Positions 16,407 to 27,062 are shown, counted from the first letter of the stretch. The stretch: 64,000 bases of DNA from Bacteroidota bacterium (GCA_018267705.1 JAFDXX010000014.1:62001-126000), one strand, 5' to 3'. Numbers and translations: made by a program. Notes: generated by a model not told the origin, from the sequence alone.

Positions 16407-17507
16407 TTAGTTTAATAGTTTTTGAAATATTAATAATTCATTTTTAGTAATGATTTGTTGCTTTGGGGCTAACCCTGATGCTAAATAGGTAGTATTACCT
16501 ACTGTTTTTAAAATAGTTACTTCAACAATTTTCATATCGCTTTTATTGTTATATACTACAACAAAAGTTTTACCGTTTTGTGTTATTAATGCTGAGGTAG
16601 GAATACAAGTTACTTGAGTGGTTTCTTTATTGTTTACTACTACTTTCGCAAACATTTCGGGTTTTAATAATAATTCATTATTAGGAAGTTTTATTCTAAC
16701 TCTTAATGTTTTATTGGTGGGGTCTAATACTTCACTAATTTTATCAATCTTTCCTTTAAAAATTTTATTGGGATAAGCTAATGTGCTCACTTCTACACTG
16801 TATCCTTCTTTAACGTTGGGAATATCTGCTTCAAAAACATTGGCATTTATCCAAACTTCTTTTAGATCTGAAATTGTAAATAAGTTATCATTCATATCTT
16901 GTCTGATATAATTTCCGGTATTTACTTTTTTTTCTACAATGTAACCGTTAATGGGAGAGGTTAAAACATAAGTACCTGCAGCATTCGTATGGTTTCCGCC
17001 ATTAATATTTAAAGTAGCTTCTAATTTTCTTTTAACTGCCAAAGCTTTTTCATAATTCTGTGTAGCTTCAGTTAAATCACTTTCGCTTGCAAGCCCGCTT
17101 TTGTATAATGAAGTTGCTTTGTCTAATTGTTTTTTTGCTATTTTAATGTCTGCATCTGCACTTGATATATCTGCATAGTTGCCTGCAATATCTGCACTTT
17201 TAATTACTGCTAAAATTTGCCCTGCAGTTACTTTATCACCAATGCTTACTTTACTTTCTATTACTTGCCCGCTATTGCGGGGAAATACTTTATTTACTGT
17301 GTTTTCGTTAAAACTTACTTCACCGCCTAAGGTAAGTGTATTATCTATATTGCATAAACTAGCGGTATCAATGGTAATCATTTTTGCCATTGTATCGCTT
17401 AGTTCAAAAGGTGGTTCTTTTACTATTGCAGGTTGCTTGTTTTCTTTACAGGCTATAGTTGTTAAAATTATTAAACTGCTTATTATATGCAATTTTTTTT
17501 TAATCAT
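16407..17507 (-). CDS. CzcB-type membrane fusion protein (pair 1)
   Basis: A 366-residue periplasmic adaptor anchored as a lipoprotein (lipobox-like ILTTIAC followed by KENKQ). It contains the barrel-sandwich segment (VIESKVSIGDKVTAGQILAV), a helical hairpin of about 60 residues, the second sandwich half (APLSG-like SPINGYIVEKKVNTG) and a beta-barrel domain. It connects the RND pump to the outer-membrane channel. It precedes the pair 1 pump by about 40 bases. A gap of about 130 bases separates it from the pair 2 pump, so it may have its own promoter. Confidence 0.9.
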   Translation of the reverse strand: MIKKKLHIISSLIILTTIACKENKQPAIVKEPPFELSDTMAKMITIDTASLCNIDNTLTLGGEVSFNENTVNKVFPRNSGQVIESKVSIGDKVTAGQILAVIKSADIAGNYADISSADADIKIAKKQLDKATSLYKSGLASESDLTEATQNYEKALAVKRKLEATLNINGGNHTNAAGTYVLTSPINGYIVEKKVNTGNYIRQDMNDNLFTISDLKEVWINANVFEADIPNVKEGYSVEVSTLAYPNKIFKGKIDKISEVLDPTNKTLRVRIKLPNNELLLKPEMFAKVVVNNKETTQVTCIPTSALITQNGKTFVVVYNNKSDMKIVEVTILKTVGNTTYLASGLAPKQQIITKNELLIFQKLLN

Positions 17508-17635
17508 TTTTCTTTTGTTTATTAAAGATGAAGATGTTAGAAAATTGTATGTGAATATTTGTTTTGTATGATTCGATAATTAATATTTTTTGCTAATATA
17601 TCTGTTATAAATCTAAATAAAATTTAATGATACAG

Positions 17636-20600
17636 TTATTCTTTGGTTAACTCTTCATTATCCATAAAATTTGATTTATATTTTTCATTAATGTTTTTAT
17701 AACTCCATGCAAAAATGGAAGGGAATACCCATAATGAAAATAACATTGCACAAAGTATTCCGCCAATAACAACTCTTGCTAAAGGCCTTGAACTTTCAGA
17801 TCCAATGCCATGTGATATTGCAGCCGGAAGTAAACCAATGGCAGCCATCATTGCCGTCATCATTACAGGGCGTATTCTTGAATTTACGCCTAATTTAATT
17901 GCAGTGTAGAGTGAATTTGATTTTGATTTATCTTTTATAGTGTCGAGGTTTTGTTTAAATACCGTTATAAGTAAAACACCATCTTGAATACAAATTCCGA
18001 AAAGTGCAATAAATCCAATGCCTGCAGAAATACTAAAGTTGGTGCCTGTAATGTGTAATGCAAATAATCCTCCTACAATTGCAAACGGAACGTTTAAAAA
18101 AACCAATGCAGCATCTTTTAAGTTACCAAACATTGCAAATAGTAATAAAAAAATTAGTGCAAGGCTTATTGGTACTACATGTGCTAATCTTGTTTCTGCT
18201 CTTTTTTGATTTTCAAAATCTCCTTGCCATGCCATAGTATAACCACGTTTCAGGTTAACAGCTTTATTAACTTTTTCTTGAGCTTCTGCAATGGTGCTGC
18301 CCATATCTCTGCCACGAACAGAAAATTTTAAAGCTGAGTAGCGTTCATTATCATCTCTAAAAATTAAGCATGGACCTGTTTTTTGTGTAATAGTGGCAAT
18401 TTCTTTAATAGGAACTTTAGAGCCACTTTGTGTTGGCACAAGAATATTTCCGATATCCTCGGGGCTTTTTCTAAACTCTTCAGGAAATCTTACTCTAATA
18501 TCAAATGTTCTAATTCCTTCGTATAATGTTGATGCCGTTAAACCGCCAATTGCCATAGCTACTACTGAATTAGCATCGGCGGTTGATACACCGTATAATG
18601 CCATCTTTTGTTGGTCTAAACTAATGTCTAATTCTGGCTGACCAATGTTGTATATTATTCCTAAATCTTCAATTCCTTTTATATTTTTTAAAATATTAAA
18701 TACTTCGCCAACTTTCCCTTCCATATAATTTAATGAATCGCCATATACTTTTACACAAATAGAACCTTTTACTCCGGAAACGGCTTCTTCAACATTATCC
18801 ATAATGGGTTGTGAAAAATTAAGATTGATACCGGGAATAACAGATAATTTTTTGTTCATTTCATTAATTAATTCTTCTTTAGAAATTTTCGGATTCCAAT
18901 CTGCTTCGGGATATAGCATTACAGAAAATTCATTATTGTAAAAACCTGCAACATCGGTCCCGTCATCGGGTCTTCCTGTTTGTGAAACGCAATATTTTAC
19001 TTGCGGAAACTGAATTACAATATCTCTTGCCTGTTTGGCTACTTGTACAGATTTTTCTAATGAAATGCTATATGGTGTTTGGATGCGTAACCAAATAGAG
19101 CCTTCATTTAATTCGGGTAAAAATTCAGAACCTAAATATTTAAAAGAATAAAACCCTATTGCCATTACAATAAATGAAAGTGGAATAATAATTTTTCTGA
19201 GTTTAAATAATTTTACAAAACCATTGAGCATAAAACTGGTTAAGTGGTGCACAAACGGATTGTGTTTTTCTTTTACATTTTTCTTTAATAATAAACTTAT
19301 TAAAACAGGTACTAATGTTAATGTGGTAATTAATGCTCCTAATAATGCAAAACCTAAAGTATAGGCTAGGGGAGAGAACATTTTTCCTTCTACTTTTTGA
19401 AAAGAGAAGATGGGTAGTAAACCTGTTATGATAATTACTTTGGCAAAAAATATTGCTTTACCTAATTGTGCTCCGTTATTTTTTATTAAACCTAATTTGG
19501 CTATTTTATTAAACCGTTCGATACCAAGATCTCTTGATTTATGATCTAATACAACAAACATTCCTTCTACCATTACTACTGCACCATCTATAATAATTCC
19601 AAAATCTACTGCACCTAAAGAAAGCAGGTTGGCACTCATTCCCATTAAACTTAAACAGATAAATGCAAATAATAATGACATGGGAATTATGAGAGAAACA
19701 ATTAATGTAGTACGCCAATTAAACATGAATAGTGAAACCAATAGAGTAACTAATAAAATGCCTTCAATTAAATTGTGTAATACGGTATGTGTGGCATATT
19801 CAATTAAATCTGAGCGTTCATAATAAGGAACAATTTTTGTATCGGCGGGTAATACGGTTGAGTTAAGTTGATTTATTTTTTTATCTATTGCATCAATAAC
19901 TTTTGAAGGGTTTTCTCCTTTTCGCATTAATACAATTGCTTCTACTACATCATCTTCATCTGTTATATTTCTTTTTCCATTTTTATCAGTTAAACCATCT
20001 GCTCTTGCTACCCAACCTAATCTTGGAACGTTAGATATTTGTACATCTGCTACATCTTTTACTAAAATGGGTACGCCGTTGTTGTTGGTAACTATTATAT
20101 TTTTTATTTCATTAATATCATTTAATAATCCTATACCACGCACAACATAGGCTTGATTGTTTTGTATGATAACATCTCCACCAATATTAATGTTGGTTTT
20201 TTGAACAGCAGTAAAAACATCTAAGGGAGTAATACCTAGTGAAGTTAATTTTCCGGGATCTGCTTTTATTTCATAAGTTTTTGTTTTTCCGCCGAAGCTT
20301 ACAATATCACCAACGCCGGGTACGGCTCTTAGCCTTCTGTCAATTACCCAATCTTGTATTGTTTTTAATTCTCTTGCATCTCTTACATTGCTTCTTAAGG
20401 TGTATCTGAAAACTTCTCCGGTTGGCCCTGTTGGTGGTTGTACAGAAGGTAAAATACCTGTTGGTAGTGTAGCATTTTGCAATAAGTTCATTACTTGTTG
20501 CCTTGCTTGCGGATCTTTTACATTATCATCAAAAATTAGTTTTACATACGATAATCCGAAAATGGAAGTTGAGCGTAAACTTATTTTTTGTTGAACGGGG

Positions 20601-20830
20601 TTTAATGCAATTTCAATTGGTATGGTAACAAACTTTTCTACTTCTTCGGCACTTCTTCCGGGCCATTGTGTAATAATGCTTATTTCGGTATTGGTTACAT
20701 CAGGAAAAGCTTCTATAGGCATATTTTTAAAAGTAATAATGCCTATTAAAACCAAAGCAAATGATGAGAGAAGTATAAAGTATTTATTTTTTAATGAGAA
20801 AGCAATAATGCTTTTTAATACTTTAATCAT
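17636..20830 (-). CDS. CzcA-type heavy-metal RND efflux pump (pair 2)
   Basis: 1064 residues with the same fold as the pair 1 pump and nearly identical key segments (ITQWPGRSAEEVEKFVTIPI; DFGIIIDGAVVMVEG near residue 410). It carries an insertion relative to pair 1 around residues 275-295 (RADGLTDKNGKRNITDEDD) and a longer C-terminal tail. It is preceded by its own adaptor (20852-21949). The two pumps probably come from a tandem duplication followed by divergence, and may differ in metal range or affinity. Confidence 0.92.
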   Translation of the reverse strand: MIKVLKSIIAFSLKNKYFILLSSFALVLIGIITFKNMPIEAFPDVTNTEISIITQWPGRSAEEVEKFVTIPIEIALNPVQQKISLRSTSIFGLSYVKLIFDDNVKDPQARQQVMNLLQNATLPTGILPSVQPPTGPTGEVFRYTLRSNVRDARELKTIQDWVIDRRLRAVPGVGDIVSFGGKTKTYEIKADPGKLTSLGITPLDVFTAVQKTNINIGGDVIIQNNQAYVVRGIGLLNDINEIKNIIVTNNNGVPILVKDVADVQISNVPRLGWVARADGLTDKNGKRNITDEDDVVEAIVLMRKGENPSKVIDAIDKKINQLNSTVLPADTKIVPYYERSDLIEYATHTVLHNLIEGILLVTLLVSLFMFNWRTTLIVSLIIPMSLLFAFICLSLMGMSANLLSLGAVDFGIIIDGAVVMVEGMFVVLDHKSRDLGIERFNKIAKLGLIKNNGAQLGKAIFFAKVIIITGLLPIFSFQKVEGKMFSPLAYTLGFALLGALITTLTLVPVLISLLLKKNVKEKHNPFVHHLTSFMLNGFVKLFKLRKIIIPLSFIVMAIGFYSFKYLGSEFLPELNEGSIWLRIQTPYSISLEKSVQVAKQARDIVIQFPQVKYCVSQTGRPDDGTDVAGFYNNEFSVMLYPEADWNPKISKEELINEMNKKLSVIPGINLNFSQPIMDNVEEAVSGVKGSICVKVYGDSLNYMEGKVGEVFNILKNIKGIEDLGIIYNIGQPELDISLDQQKMALYGVSTADANSVVAMAIGGLTASTLYEGIRTFDIRVRFPEEFRKSPEDIGNILVPTQSGSKVPIKEIATITQKTGPCLIFRDDNERYSALKFSVRGRDMGSTIAEAQEKVNKAVNLKRGYTMAWQGDFENQKRAETRLAHVVPISLALIFLLLFAMFGNLKDAALVFLNVPFAIVGGLFALHITGTNFSISAGIGFIALFGICIQDGVLLITVFKQNLDTIKDKSKSNSLYTAIKLGVNSRIRPVMMTAMMAAIGLLPAAISHGIGSESSRPLARVVIGGILCAMLFSLWVFPSIFAWSYKNINEKYKSNFMDNEELTKE

Positions 20831-20851
20831 AAATTATTTTTAAACGTTTCA

Positions 20852-21949
20852 TTAATTATTAAGTGCTTCGTAAATAAGAATAGCATCTGAAGCAATTACT
20901 TTATCGCCTACATTAATTCCATTGGATAAATACACTTTATTGTTATAAATGCTTTGCACAGTAACAGGCGTAATAATGGCATTGCCTTTTCCTTCATATT
21001 TAAGAACAAAATATTGACTGTTATCAAATATTAAAGCCTTTTTTGAAACGCATAAAGATTGTTTATTGTTTTTATCTGTAACCTGAACGCTGGTAAACAT
21101 TAAAGGTTTTAAAGCATAATCGTTATTGGCAATTACAATGCGTACTTTCATTACTTTATTAGTAGGATCTAACACATTTATTATTTTATCAATTCTTCCT
21201 CTGAAAATTCTATTGGGGTAGGAGAGTGTAGTAATATTTACAGAATCACCTAAGTGTATTGAGTTTATGTTAGACTCGTACACATTTGCTTGCACCCAAA
21301 CATTTTTTAAATCTGAAATAGTAAAAAGATTACCACCATTATCTGATCTAATTGCCATGTTGTTGGTAACATTTTTTTGAACAATGAAACCACTAAGTGG
21401 TGCTTTTATAATATAGTTGCCTTGTGTGTTGTTACCGTTTATTTTTAAAACTCTTTTAATGTATTCTAACTGTGCTACTGCTTGATCGTAGTTTGCTTGT
21501 GCATTGGTAACATCTAATTGTGATGCTAAGCCACTTGCAAACAAATCTTTTTGAGCATCTAACTGTTTTTTTGCTGTAGTAATATTGGTTTGTGCAACTA
21601 TAAGGCTATTGCTGTAACCGGCCATTTCACTACTTTTTACTATTGCTAATGTTTGTCCGGCAGTTACATAATCTCCTAATTGTACTTTTACATCTTCTAC
21701 ATTACCACTTACTAACGGATATATATTTACTTGATGTTCTTGATCAAAATCTACACTGCCTGTAAGTGTTAAAGTGTTTACTAATGGGCAAGTGTTTACT
21801 GTATCAAATTGCATTTTTTTTAATAAAGAATCCGGAATAATATATTGTTGCCTATTAGAAGAAATGGATTTTTCTTTTTCTGTATTACAACTAAAAAAAA
21901 TGAGGGGTAACAGTAAGAAAGTTATTATGTTTTTTAAGAAAATATTCAT
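20852..21949 (-). CDS. CzcB-type membrane fusion protein (pair 2)
   Basis: 365 residues, a lipoprotein adaptor (lipobox LIFFSC followed by NTEKEKS) with the same order of domains as the pair 1 adaptor: sandwich half (VEDVKVQLGDYVTAGQTLAI), hairpin, second half (APLSGFIVQKNVTNN) and barrel. It lies between the TolC-like channel (24 bases upstream) and the pair 2 pump (21 bases downstream), an operon order of CzcC-CzcB-CzcA. Confidence 0.9.
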   Translation of the reverse strand: MNIFLKNIITFLLLPLIFFSCNTEKEKSISSNRQQYIIPDSLLKKMQFDTVNTCPLVNTLTLTGSVDFDQEHQVNIYPLVSGNVEDVKVQLGDYVTAGQTLAIVKSSEMAGYSNSLIVAQTNITTAKKQLDAQKDLFASGLASQLDVTNAQANYDQAVAQLEYIKRVLKINGNNTQGNYIIKAPLSGFIVQKNVTNNMAIRSDNGGNLFTISDLKNVWVQANVYESNINSIHLGDSVNITTLSYPNRIFRGRIDKIINVLDPTNKVMKVRIVIANNDYALKPLMFTSVQVTDKNNKQSLCVSKKALIFDNSQYFVLKYEGKGNAIITPVTVQSIYNNKVYLSNGINVGDKVIASDAILIYEALNN

Positions 21950-21973
21950 ACTAAAAATTGTATTTGTTTTTAA

Positions 21974-23284
21974 TTAATACATGGTTGCTCCTGTATAGAA
22001 ATTAATATCTTCAAAAGCTTGTACTCTGTTATATTGTATATTGTTTAACTGAAGTGTATTTTGTTTATACGAATCGTAAAAATCTAAGAAGTCTAATAAA
22101 CCAATATTTCTTTTTTGATAGTTTATGAGTACTTCGTTTAAAAGCCGTTCAAAATCTTTCGGAAATTTTGCATCAATAGTTTTATACATTTTTTGATTAT
22201 CAATACTTTTTTGTACTGCTCTAAAAACTTGTTCCTCAACAGAAGCTTCAATACTTTTTTGCGAAGCTGCATTCATATTAATGGTAGATTTTGCAGACTT
22301 TATGTTTCCTTGATTTCTGCTAAAAAAAGGTAAATCAATAGCTAAATTGGCAGATTGAAAACTTTCTACATAACCGCCATATTTTTGATAAGAAAGCCCT
22401 GCTGTTAAATCGGGTACTGCTAAAGCTTTTTGATAATTATAATTAAGCTTACTAATATCAGTGGTTTGTTTTGCAATTTGTAAATCGGTTCTGTTTTTAT
22501 ATGCCGTATCAATTAATGTGGCTAATGGATATTGTAGCGGATTTAATTTTTCAATTGCATCTAAATTAGGAATTGGATTAATATAGATAGGTTTAATTTG
22601 AAGGATTAACCTTAGCTCACTTTCTGTATCGTTTATTTGATTAATTAAATCATTATACTCACTTTGTAAGCTATATAATTGTGCTTGTATGCGTACTACT
22701 TCTTTTTCTGCTATATATCCTTTATCTTTTTGCTGATTGAATGCTGCTACAATTTGTTGTAATGCACTAATTTCTTTTGCATAAACTTTTGCCGATTGTT
22801 GTAAGTAATAAATATTAAAAAAATCTGAACGTAATGTATATTTTAAAGTTCTTAATAAATCGTAAAACTGGTATTCGGCAAGTTTTGCATTGGCTTCGGC
22901 TACTTTAATTGATTTATTTCTTTTGCCTGCAAGTATTATTAATTGAGAAACATTTATTCCGTAATCATTTTTCTTTAAAAAGCCTACCGAATCAAACCTT
23001 CCTTGTGCATCATGTATTGGTAAAATAGGGCCATTGTATATTGATATATTAGGATTAGGATAAAGTTTTGCTTGAATAACTAAAGCCTTTTGAACATCTA
23101 TATTATATTTCTGCGATAGTAATAGTAGATTATTTTTAAGAAACATATTTTCTGCATCTTCTAATTTTAAACTCAATGTATCTACAGTAGTTTTTGCACC
23201 TGTTGAAGGTGGTTGGGCTAATGCAGTTGAAGACATTGTGTTTATCATTAAAAAGATAAAGAGTACACGCTTTATTGGTTGCAT
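21974..23284 (-). CDS. TolC/CzcC-family outer-membrane efflux channel
   Basis: 436 residues with a signal peptide (FIFLMINTMSSTALAQ), then long alternating helices and short strands in two homologous halves, typical of OEP/TolC proteins that form trimeric channels. Segments such as EAEN-like LEDAENMFLKNNLLLLSQ and YQKYGGYVESF fit the CzcC group. It is the only channel for the two adaptor-pump pairs downstream, so both pairs may share it. Confidence 0.9.
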   Translation of the reverse strand: MQPIKRVLFIFLMINTMSSTALAQPPSTGAKTTVDTLSLKLEDAENMFLKNNLLLLSQKYNIDVQKALVIQAKLYPNPNISIYNGPILPIHDAQGRFDSVGFLKKNDYGINVSQLIILAGKRNKSIKVAEANAKLAEYQFYDLLRTLKYTLRSDFFNIYYLQQSAKVYAKEISALQQIVAAFNQQKDKGYIAEKEVVRIQAQLYSLQSEYNDLINQINDTESELRLILQIKPIYINPIPNLDAIEKLNPLQYPLATLIDTAYKNRTDLQIAKQTTDISKLNYNYQKALAVPDLTAGLSYQKYGGYVESFQSANLAIDLPFFSRNQGNIKSAKSTINMNAASQKSIEASVEEQVFRAVQKSIDNQKMYKTIDAKFPKDFERLLNEVLINYQKRNIGLLDFLDFYDSYKQNTLQLNNIQYNRVQAFEDINFYTGATMY

Positions 23285-23413
23285 AAAGATTTAATTGAAG
23301 TATTCTAAAGTTAAAAAAATAATTAATAAGTTATAATTGCCTTTGCATTAAAAAGAAATTGTGCGTATTAGAATGATACTATTACGCAGTAGTATTGATG
23401 TAAGTATTTGTTC

Positions 23414-23812
23414 TTAGCAACTTACTTTGGGAGGATGAGGAATAATTTCGGCACACCAATTTGTAAAACTAGTTTGTTTATAATTGTTATACAAATTGGT
23501 TTTTAAGAAGTTTGAAATTGTTAGCTCAGAACAATTTGAATTGTATAATAAATTAAAGGCAAGAAATTTTAAAGCAAATGTTACTTCCCCTTTATCATGA
23601 TCTCCATTAGTGCCGGTTTCGGGAATTGCATCTTTTTTATTTAATACTACTTCGGCTATATATTCTGTAACAGAATTAATAACATTTAATGGTTGATGAT
23701 TGGCAGTAAATGTTATGGGAATGTTTTGGGCAAATAAGCCAATATTAAGCAGTTGTAATGCTACTACAAATACTATTATTTTTATTCCTGCTTTTTTAAA
23801 TTTACCCTTCAT
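23414..23812 (-). CDS. Small exported protein heading the metal-efflux locus
   Basis: 132 residues with a basic N-terminus and signal peptide (IIVFVVALQLLNIGLFAQ). The mature part, about 100 residues, has an acidic/His spot (NGDHDKGE) and ends NWCAEIIPHPPKVSC, with two cysteines and a histidine close together that could bind metal. I know of no assigned function. It lies 130 bases upstream of the channel gene on the same strand, so a role in metal sensing or buffering is a guess from position. Confidence 0.55.
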   Translation of the reverse strand: MKGKFKKAGIKIIVFVVALQLLNIGLFAQNIPITFTANHQPLNVINSVTEYIAEVVLNKKDAIPETGTNGDHDKGEVTFALKFLAFNLLYNSNCSELTISNFLKTNLYNNYKQTSFTNWCAEIIPHPPKVSC

Positions 23813-23888
23813 TTGTGTTGTAAAGATATTTATATAAACGTATTAATAGTATGTTAATATAATAACTAAGCTAATTTTAAGGGCATTA

Positions 23889-23921
23889 AAAAAGGCTTGT
23901 ATATTTTGTACAAGCCTTTTT
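23889..23921 (-). terminator. Terminator after secDF
   Basis: AAAAAGGCTTGTA pairs with TACAAGCCTTTTT, a strong stem about 20 bases past the secDF stop. Confidence 0.85.
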
Positions 23922-23939
23922 GTATTTAGTTTTTTTATT

Positions 23940-26900
23940 CTATTTTTTTTCTTGCTTTCCTAAAGGTTTATTTTTTGCAAAATCAACCAATATTGGAGCT
24001 GCCACAAAAATTGAAGAGTAAGTACCGGTAACTACACCTATTAACATTGCAAATGAGAAACCGCGTGTTACTTCACCACCAAAAATAAATAAAATTAAAA
24101 TGGTTAAGAATACTGTTAATGATGTCATTATGGTACGGCTTAATGTTTGGTTAATAGCTTTATTAATAATTTCAGCATTGCTTTCTCCTCTATATAATCT
24201 ACTGTCTTCACGAATACGATCGTAAACAATAATAGTATCGTTCATAGAGAAACCAATAACCGTAAGTATAGCTGCAATAAAATGTTGATCTATTTCTAAC
24301 GGGAAAGGAACAATTTTTCGTGCAAAACTAAATACGATTAAAGTAACTAACACGTCGTGCAATAAAGAGAAAATGGTACCCAAACTATATCTCCAATCAC
24401 GGAAACGAATAAATATATATAAGCAAATTATAATAATTGCAAATATGGTTGCTTTGGTTGCACCGCTTTTTAAATCGTCTGATATGGTTGGTAAAACGGT
24501 TTGTGTACTTTGTTTATATTTACTATCAAACTCGTTGTAGGCAAGGTTTTCAGGTAAATATTTTTTTAAACCGGTAAATAAAGTTCTTTCAACCAATGAA
24601 TCTATATTCTTTCCTGTTTCCTCAATTTTATAGGCTGTAGTAATATTCAATTGGTTTGCACTTCCTACTGTTTTAATTATTGGGGCTTCGCCTTCAAATA
24701 CTTTTTTCAAATCATCTAAAACAGCTTCTTGCTTAACTGGTTTATCAAATTTAATAGTATAACTTCTACCACCTTCAAATTCTACGCCTTTATCAAAACC
24801 ATTAAAGTAAGAAGCAATACCTAATACAAATATTACAGCTGAAATTGAATAAGTAATTTTTCTATATTCAATAAATTTATAAGCGGCATGTTTAAATATT
24901 TTTTTAGATATTGGTGTGAAATATTCAAAGTGTCTGTTTTTATTTCCTGCATACATATCGGTAATTAATCTTGATACCAATATTCCGCAGAATAATGATA
25001 AAAGAATACCAATAATTTGTGTGGTTGCAAAACCTAATACGGGACCTAAACCAAAGTAGGCTAATATTATTGCAGTTAATAAACTGGTAACGTGGGCATC
25101 TAATACCGGTGCTAGTGAACGTTTATAACCATCATTTACGGCAGTGCTATAACCTTTTCCTTTGGTAAGCTCTTCTTTAATGCGTTCAAATATAATTACG
25201 TTAGTATCTACGGCCATACCAATGGTTAATACTAAACCGGCTATACCGGCAGCAGTTAATGTAAAGCCCATTGCCGTTAATATACCTATAGTAAATAACA
25301 AATTTAAAATTAATGCAATATTTGCTACCCATCCGGCCGTGTTATAGTACACTAACATTAAACCGAATATGATGATGAATGAAATAACGAATGATAAAAT
25401 TCCACCTTTAATAGCGGCTTCTCCTAATGTTGCACCAATTTCTTGGCTTTGTACAATTTTAGCAGGAGCAGGTAATTTACCTGTCATTAATATTTCAGAT
25501 AAATCTTGAGCTTCTTGTACGGTAAAGTTTCCACTTATTTGCGAGTTACCACCTGTAATGGCACCATTTACGTTTGGAGCAGAATACACTACATTATCTA
25601 ATACAACGGCAATAGGATGGTTTACATTTTTTGAAGTCATTTTAGCCCATATAGCAGTTCCTTTGCTATCCATTTGCATAGAAATAGCCGGTCTTCCACG
25701 TTCATCATAATCTGGAAACGCAGTAATACCTTCTCCGCCTAATTCTGCTTGTCCGTTATCTAAAGTTTTTATAGCATATAATGTTAATATGTTTTTTGTT
25801 TTAGAAGGATCATCACTATTCTCCATTTTTCCAAACATAAAAACAAGGTTAGAAGGGAATTTGCTTTTTACGGCTTCCATTCTCATATAAGTACTGAAAG
25901 TACCTGTGTCTTTTGTTTGAATGTATGCAATAGCTGCAGGATAAATTGTTTTACCATTTGATTGGTATGGTTGCGGACCTGCCATTAATAATCCTATTAA
26001 TGGGTTATCATTTGGTTTTGTTTTTACAGAGGTATCTGCTGCATTTGTTGTTGTATTTTTTGCAACATCAGATAAGTTTACGCTTTTGGTTGTATCTGTT
26101 TTTGTAACAGCAGCTACTTTAGTTGTATCTTTTTTCTTTGTAGCAGAAGAATCAGTTGGTTTTATTCCGCTTAAATAATCTTTTACAATTTTATTGGCAG
26201 CTTCTAAACCTGTGCGTATTTCGGGAGTTTCAACAGTATATACTTCAAAGAATTGAAGGTTGGCAGTTGATTGTAAATATGATTTTACTCTTTCAGGATT
26301 ATTGGCACCTGCTAATTCAATATTTATAATTCCCTTATTTTCATCAGGATTAATATTGGGAGATGATACACCGAATTTATCTACCCTTGTACGTATAATT
26401 CTAACTGTATTTTTAAATGCTGCATCAGCTTGGGTTTTTAAATAGTTTACTACCTCGCGTTCAGAAGAAGTAAATTTTATTTTACCATTGCTTTGTGCAC
26501 TAAAGAATGGAGCTAAGTTTCCTGAAGGATTTGCTTTTTTATATTCTTCAATAAATAAACTAATTAAATCTGCACCGCTATTGGCTTTACGTGTAATAGC
26601 ACTGTTTAAGGCAGTATTAAATTTTTCGTCTTTAGGATAATTGGCTAGAGATTTAATTAATCCATCTAAACCAACTTCCATGGTTACACTAATACCGCCT
26701 TGCAAATCAAGACCTAATTGAAGTTCTTTATCTTTTGCACTGCGATAGGTAGTCCATCCAAATGGGCCAATTTTTACATCATTACTACTATCAAGCATGT
26801 GCCTAACCAAACTATCTTTTACTTGTTTTAAGGTATCGGTATAAGCTGCTCTTAATTCTGCACTTGCCGGATATTTTTGTTCCGGCGTAAGGGCAAATAA

Positions 26901-27035
26901 ATTCTTTACTTGTTTATCAGCTTTTTGGTTAATTGTTCCTTCATAACTACGAACAATCCATGTAAACGATAAGGTATAAACACAAATTAAAATAAGGGCA
27001 ATCGCAAAAAATCGCACTAAACCTTTCAGTTGCAT
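23940..27035 (-). CDS. secDF: SecDF fusion protein translocase subunit
   Basis: 1031 residues join SecD and SecF in one chain, as is usual in Bacteroidota. It uses the proton gradient to help pull proteins through SecYEG on the periplasmic side. Visible parts: SecD-type ELQLGLDLQGGISVTMEV near residue 105, a long Lys/Thr-rich insertion (about 285-350), the P1 domain, SecD membrane bundle with GMAVDTNVIIFERIKEEL, and SecF with VLTVIGFSMNDTIIVYDRIR. A TATCTTTG box lies 27 bases upstream and a strong terminator downstream, so it is a single-gene unit. Confidence 0.96.
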   Translation of the reverse strand: MQLKGLVRFFAIALILICVYTLSFTWIVRSYEGTINQKADKQVKNLFALTPEQKYPASAELRAAYTDTLKQVKDSLVRHMLDSSNDVKIGPFGWTTYRSAKDKELQLGLDLQGGISVTMEVGLDGLIKSLANYPKDEKFNTALNSAITRKANSGADLISLFIEEYKKANPSGNLAPFFSAQSNGKIKFTSSEREVVNYLKTQADAAFKNTVRIIRTRVDKFGVSSPNINPDENKGIINIELAGANNPERVKSYLQSTANLQFFEVYTVETPEIRTGLEAANKIVKDYLSGIKPTDSSATKKKDTTKVAAVTKTDTTKSVNLSDVAKNTTTNAADTSVKTKPNDNPLIGLLMAGPQPYQSNGKTIYPAAIAYIQTKDTGTFSTYMRMEAVKSKFPSNLVFMFGKMENSDDPSKTKNILTLYAIKTLDNGQAELGGEGITAFPDYDERGRPAISMQMDSKGTAIWAKMTSKNVNHPIAVVLDNVVYSAPNVNGAITGGNSQISGNFTVQEAQDLSEILMTGKLPAPAKIVQSQEIGATLGEAAIKGGILSFVISFIIIFGLMLVYYNTAGWVANIALILNLLFTIGILTAMGFTLTAAGIAGLVLTIGMAVDTNVIIFERIKEELTKGKGYSTAVNDGYKRSLAPVLDAHVTSLLTAIILAYFGLGPVLGFATTQIIGILLSLFCGILVSRLITDMYAGNKNRHFEYFTPISKKIFKHAAYKFIEYRKITYSISAVIFVLGIASYFNGFDKGVEFEGGRSYTIKFDKPVKQEAVLDDLKKVFEGEAPIIKTVGSANQLNITTAYKIEETGKNIDSLVERTLFTGLKKYLPENLAYNEFDSKYKQSTQTVLPTISDDLKSGATKATIFAIIIICLYIFIRFRDWRYSLGTIFSLLHDVLVTLIVFSFARKIVPFPLEIDQHFIAAILTVIGFSMNDTIIVYDRIREDSRLYRGESNAEIINKAINQTLSRTIMTSLTVFLTILILFIFGGEVTRGFSFAMLIGVVTGTYSSIFVAAPILVDFAKNKPLGKQEKK

Positions 27036-27062
27036 ACTACGGGTTTTAATTTTTTAAGTGGG

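Noticed and set aside
13236..20830. Large direct repeat of about 3 kb (two czcA genes)
   Set aside because: These are diverged paralogues with clear differences, not a recent repeat or an assembly artefact.
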